A stretch of DNA of 64,000 nucleotides from Burkholderiales bacterium Ga0074133 (GTDB lineage Bacteria; Pseudomonadota; Gammaproteobacteria; Burkholderiales; Burkholderiaceae_C), in NCBI GenBank assembly GCA_001464865.1, contig LNEG01000065.1, positions 1-64,000 on the forward strand. Reading direction: 5' to 3'. The position numbers and the translations under genes are program-made. This document shows positions 60,846 to 64,000 of the stretch, in pieces. Under the pieces are notes generated by a model. That model was not told the origin of the DNA and searched no databases. It saw nothing but the letters and a program-made list of their open reading frames with translations. Every line of letters starts with the position of its first letter. Within the stretch, counting starts at the first letter, position 1.

Positions 60846-60886
60846 CATGTGCTCCCATGGGCCTGCCTGCACAGAGGCCCGCCCCA

Positions 60887-61071
60887 AGAACCTGTTCAAA
60901 ATCTTTTCGGGGATCGCATTGAAGCGCAATCGGGATGAGTGGATGCTTCGGGTGCGCCGCATGGGCTTGTGCCCATGCCAGCAGCCGGGGCGTCAAAACT
61001 TAAAGTTCATCGGCCCGATTTCACTCCAACCCTTCGGGCAAGTGCCCCCGAAAAGATCTTGAACAGGTTCT
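60887..61071. mobile_element. 185-bp MITE-like element with 26-bp terminal inverted repeats
   Basis: The left end (60887-60912, beginning AGAACCTGTTCAA) and the right end (61046-61071) are inverted repeats that agree at 25 of 26 positions. The 133-base interior codes for nothing and contains a perfect hairpin (60959-60966 with 60971-60978, GCATGGGC/GCCCATGC). No target-site duplication could be recognised. The ends resemble those of insertion sequences, so it is likely a non-autonomous element moved by a transposase elsewhere. Confidence 0.7.
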
Positions 61072-61086
61072 AACGCCTGAGAGCAC

Positions 61087-62322
61087 ATGGTCCAATCCGT
61101 CCTTGGCAGCCTGATTCTGGGCTATCGCCCCCTCTGGAACCGCGCCCGCAAGCTCGCGGGCATCCAGCTTTTTGCGCACAACGAGTCCTCCGCCGTGGTG
61201 GATGCCACGCACCTGCTGCGCACACTGCAGGAGCTGTGGACAGCCAGCTCGCCCCCTTTGCTGATCTCGGCCCAGACGCGGCAGCTGCTGTGCGAACTGC
61301 TGGAACACGCGCCCCGGGGCTCGCCCTGGATCGAGGTGCAGGGCGAGTGGCTCGCCGACTCTGCCATCCGCACGCGCGTGGCCGCAGCGCACCAGCGCGG
61401 CCTCAAGCTCGTGTGGCGCGGCGACATCGGCCGCCTGCCCGAGCAGGACGTTGCCCGCTGCTTTGACAACAGCCTGCTGAGCCTGGGACCTGAAGAGGCC
61501 GTGGTGGCCCTGAAAGCCGCACAGACCCGGCCGGGCGCACGCGGCCCCGCCAGCCCGGTGCTGGCCGGCCAGATGTACGAAGGCATTGCCAGCCGCGCGC
61601 TCATGCAGCACTGCCTGGACCAGCACAACGCACTGGCCCTGGCGGGCTGGCCCGCCGAAGACGTACTGCACAGCCTGCGCCACCATCCGCAGCAGCCTTC
61701 GCAGGCCGTCATCCACCGGCTGATGAAGGCCATCGACGCCGAGGACTCGCTGGAATCGTTTGAGGACCTGCTGGGCCAGGACCCGCTGCTGGCCTACCGC
61801 TTCATGGTCTACACCAACTCGGCGTCGCTCGGACTGCGCACCGGCATCGACTCGCTGCGCCGCGGACTGGTGATGATGGGCTACGGCTCCATCAAGCGCT
61901 GGCTGTCGGACCAGTACCCGCACGCCAGCTCCGAGCCCGACATGCAGCCCGTGCGCGAGACCATGGTGATCCGCGCCACGCTGATGACGCACCTGCTGAA
62001 CGCCGGGATCGAAAACGACCTGCGCCGCGAGATCTACTTTTGCGGGCTGGTGGCGCGGCTCGACGAACTGCTGGGCGAACCGCTGGGCGCGATCCTCAAG
62101 CGCCTGCCGCTGTCCGAACGCATCTACGACGCCACGGTGCTGGGCACAGGCCCGTATGCCGAGGGCCTGCAGATGGCCCTGGCACTGGAGACCAACGACG
62201 CCAGCGCCATCCGGCACCTGTGCGAAACCCACGAGCTGGAGCTGGAAGAGATCAACCGCGCCCTGCTGCGCGTGTTGAGTGAGCTGGTGGTGGAGCGCAC
62301 GGCCACGCCCCCCCGGCGCTGA
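61087..62322 (+). CDS. degenerate EAL plus HDOD domain signalling protein
   Basis: A protein of 411 aa. The first 200 residues resemble an EAL domain (GYRPLWNRARKLAGIQLFAH), but the catalytic ExLxR glutamate is replaced, giving GIQLF, so no c-di-GMP phosphodiesterase activity is expected. The HDOD domain (about 200-330) has SLESFEDLLGQDPLLAYRFM and SLRRGLVMMGYGSIKRWL. Such proteins (YuxH/CdgJ type) often influence motility without degrading c-di-GMP. Its start lies 15 bases after a MITE-like element that may supply its upstream region. Confidence 0.8.
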   Translation: MVQSVLGSLILGYRPLWNRARKLAGIQLFAHNESSAVVDATHLLRTLQELWTASSPPLLISAQTRQLLCELLEHAPRGSPWIEVQGEWLADSAIRTRVAAAHQRGLKLVWRGDIGRLPEQDVARCFDNSLLSLGPEEAVVALKAAQTRPGARGPASPVLAGQMYEGIASRALMQHCLDQHNALALAGWPAEDVLHSLRHHPQQPSQAVIHRLMKAIDAEDSLESFEDLLGQDPLLAYRFMVYTNSASLGLRTGIDSLRRGLVMMGYGSIKRWLSDQYPHASSEPDMQPVRETMVIRATLMTHLLNAGIENDLRREIYFCGLVARLDELLGEPLGAILKRLPLSERIYDATVLGTGPYAEGLQMALALETNDASAIRHLCETHELELEEINRALLRVLSELVVERTATPPRR

Positions 62323-62323
62323 A

Positions 62324-63226
62324 CTAGTCGGTCACCCCTGGCTGCGTGACCAGGTATGCGTGCAGCGCCGCAATGGCCTGCCGAACCTTGGCGGGCTGCG
62401 CATCGCGCTGCGGCGTCACGGCCCAGATGTCCAGCGTGCCGAACGACCACTGCGGCAGCAGCCGCACCAGCCGGCCCTGCGCCAGGGCGTCATGCACATC
62501 CATGCTGCCCATCAGTGCAAGCCCCAGCCCGGCCTCGCACATCTGCTGGATCGACAGCTGGTTGTTGCTGGCAATGCGCGGCTCCACGCGCAGGATGCGG
62601 GAGTCCCCGTCGGGGCCTTGCAGGTCCAGCAGCAGCCCGCCACCGTCGCGGGCAAAGCCCAGCCAGCCGTGAGCCAGGAGCGCATCGGGTGTCTCGGGCC
62701 GGCCGTACTGCGCAAGCCAGCCGGGCGAGGCACACAGCCACCACTGCAGGGCCCCGAGCCGGCGGGCAGCCCAGCCGGAATCCGCCAGCCGGCCAAAGCG
62801 CACGGCCAGATCCACCCGCGCGGTGATGAGGTCGATGGGGGCATCGTCCACCAGCAACCGCAGACGCAGTGACGGGTGCTGCGACAGCATGGCTCCCAGC
62901 GCTGGCGCCACATGCCGGGCAAAACCCACGGGGGCCGACAGCCGCAGCTCGCCGCTGGGCGCATCGCGCGCGGCAGCCAGCTCGGCCCGCGCCTGATCGG
63001 CCGCGGCGCACATGGCGGCGCACTGCGCGTGGTAGCGCTGGCCGGCCTCGGTGAGCGCCAGCTTGCGGGTGGTGCGGTGCAGCAGCGTCACGCCGCCCTC
63101 GCGCTCCAGCAGCCGCACCTGCTGGCTCACGGCCGACGGGCTCATGCCCAGCAGACGGGCCGCACCCGTCATCGATCCGTGCTGCACCACGCTGGCAAAC
63201 ACGGCCATCCGCCGCAGATCGTCCAT
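62324..63226 (-). CDS. LysR family transcriptional regulator
   Basis: A protein of 300 aa. The N-terminal winged helix-turn-helix (RMAVFASVVQHGSMTGAARL, MSPSAVSQQVRLLER) is typical, and the C-terminal effector domain starts with SGELRLSAPVGFARH. It belongs to the group often found beside an oxidoreductase gene. It is convergent with the EAL-HDOD gene, one base apart, and divergent from an NAD(P)-binding protein that it probably controls. Confidence 0.92.
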   Translation of the reverse strand: MDDLRRMAVFASVVQHGSMTGAARLLGMSPSAVSQQVRLLEREGGVTLLHRTTRKLALTEAGQRYHAQCAAMCAAADQARAELAAARDAPSGELRLSAPVGFARHVAPALGAMLSQHPSLRLRLLVDDAPIDLITARVDLAVRFGRLADSGWAARRLGALQWWLCASPGWLAQYGRPETPDALLAHGWLGFARDGGGLLLDLQGPDGDSRILRVEPRIASNNQLSIQQMCEAGLGLALMGSMDVHDALAQGRLVRLLPQWSFGTLDIWAVTPQRDAQPAKVRQAIAALHAYLVTQPGVTD

Positions 63227-63286
63227 GGGTTTCCTCCTGCCCGGTCAGTGATGCGCCGCAGACAGCCGCGCCAATGCACGACATTG

Positions 63287-63301
63287 TGAAGCATGGCTTC
63301 A
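63287..63301. promoter_or_regulatory. candidate LysR-type operator
   Basis: TGAAGC (63287-63292) and GCTTCA (63296-63301) are perfect inverted repeats around ATG, in the spacer between the LysR gene and the divergent oxidoreductase. LysR proteins bind such short interrupted palindromes between divergent genes. Spacing differs slightly from the classic T-N11-A. Confidence 0.5.
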
Positions 63302-63388
63302 AAGATAAAGCCATTCATTCCCACTACCGCAATCTGCACGCACGCAATAACCTTGCTCCATCGTCACTTCACACCACAGGAAAACACC

Positions 63389-64000
63389 ATGCACATCGCA
63401 CTCATCGGCGCCACCGGATTTGTCGGCAGCGCACTGCTCGACGAACTGCTGCAACGCGGCCACCGCGTGACGGCGCTCGCACGCAACCCCGGCAAGATCA
63501 CGCCGCGCGAAGGCCTCGCCGTGGTGCAGGCTGACGTGACGGACGCCGCCCAGGTGGCGCAGGCCGTGCGCGGCACCGATGCCGTGGCCAGCGCCTACAA
63601 CCCCGGCTGGACACACGCCGACCTGCACGACGAGTTCCTGCGCGGCAGCCGCGCCATCACCGAAGGCACCCGGACGGCGGGCGTGCAACGGCTGCTGGTG
63701 GTGGGCGGCGCGGGCAGCCTGTATGTGGCGCCGGGCGTGCAACTGGTCGACACGCCCCAGTTCCCGGCCGAGTGGAAGGCCGGCGCACTGGCCGCGCGCG
63801 AGGCCCTGAACCTGCTGCGCACAGAGTCATCGCTGCAGTGGACTTTCGTCTCGCCGCCCATCCTGCTGGAGCCGGGCGAGCGCACGGGCAGCTACCGCCT
63901 GGGCACCGAATCGCCGCTGATGAATGGCGACCAGCCTGGCCGGATCAGCGTGACTGACCTCGCGGTGGCCATCGTGGACGAGCTGGAGGCTCCTCGGCAC
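63389..64000 (+). CDS. NAD(P)-binding SDR-type oxidoreductase, partial
   Basis: The gene runs off the right edge; 204 codons are visible. The start MHIALIGATGFVGSALLDEL is an atypical SDR (NmrA/YwnB-like) nucleotide-binding site, and VQRLLVVGGAGSLYV follows. There is no clear YxxxK, so it may be a NAD(P)H-binding protein more than an active dehydrogenase. AGGAAA precedes the ATG at 63389. It is divergent from a LysR regulator and likely under its control. Confidence 0.85.
   Translation, partial: MHIALIGATGFVGSALLDELLQRGHRVTALARNPGKITPREGLAVVQADVTDAAQVAQAVRGTDAVASAYNPGWTHADLHDEFLRGSRAITEGTRTAGVQRLLVVGGAGSLYVAPGVQLVDTPQFPAEWKAGALAAREALNLLRTESSLQWTFVSPPILLEPGERTGSYRLGTESPLMNGDQPGRISVTDLAVAIVDELEAPRH

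Noticed and set aside
1-64000. CRISPR arrays, prophage genes, complete insertion sequences, tRNA genes
   Set aside because: Looked for in the sequence and reading frames; none seen. No array of regular repeats and no transposase or integrase gene is present.

Overview
The window looks like chromosomal DNA of a Comamonadaceae betaproteobacterium, most likely Acidovorax or a close relative. The grounds are high GC coding DNA, flagellar and chemotaxis proteins of betaproteobacterial type, the style of the rRNA leader at the left edge, and dispersed repeats that I recognise from that family. No search was run, so the genus is an inference.

Layout. Positions 1-550 hold the leader and three tandem promoters of an rRNA operon whose 16S gene lies just off the left edge on the minus strand. 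A Uup-type ABC-F ATPase (655-2574) follows. Positions 2671-9123 hold a leftward chemotaxis operon, in transcription order: a CheZ-like gene, cheY, cheA, cheW, cheR, cheD, cheB. A rightward sensor kinase/response regulator pair follows (9310-11048). Positions 11240-22414 hold the leftward flagellar blocks fliF-G-H-I-J-K and fliL-M-N-O-P-Q-R, with fliE divergent at 22577. Then come fliD, fliS and fliT, and two nearly identical flagellin genes arranged head to head (25635-28934). A leftward sugar and glycosylation island (29289-38027) contains a TPR glycosyltransferase, rfbF, rfbG, an RmlC-like epimerase, two methyltransferases, a sugar epimerase/reductase and a hexapeptide acetyltransferase. Rightward again are motA, motB, cheY, cheZ (38358-41259), flhB, flhA, flhF, an flhG-like gene and fliA (41397-47642), then leftward flgA, flgM, flgN, and rightward flgB to flgL (49710-60845). 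The right end has a degenerate EAL-HDOD gene, a LysR regulator, and a divergent NAD(P)-binding protein that runs off the edge.

Together the genes encode almost a complete flagellum: MS/C rings, export gate and ATPase, rod, hook, rings, junction, cap, filament and stator. They also encode the sigma28/FlgM checkpoint, the FlhF polar-placement GTPase, and a chemotaxis pathway with two CheY and two CheZ-type proteins. No methyl-accepting receptor and no flhDC are present in the window.

The points most worth following are these. A divergent CheZ-like protein and CheD share the C-terminal hexapeptide GSVDLF. The flhG-position protein has lost its P-loop. The two flagellin genes form a large inverted repeat around a single convincing sigma28 promoter. 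The glycosylation island lies between the flagellins and motA and seems built to make a CDP-linked C-methylated deoxy sugar. A perfect hairpin touches the flhB start codon. A 185-bp MITE-like element follows flgL, and several dispersed repeats are present.
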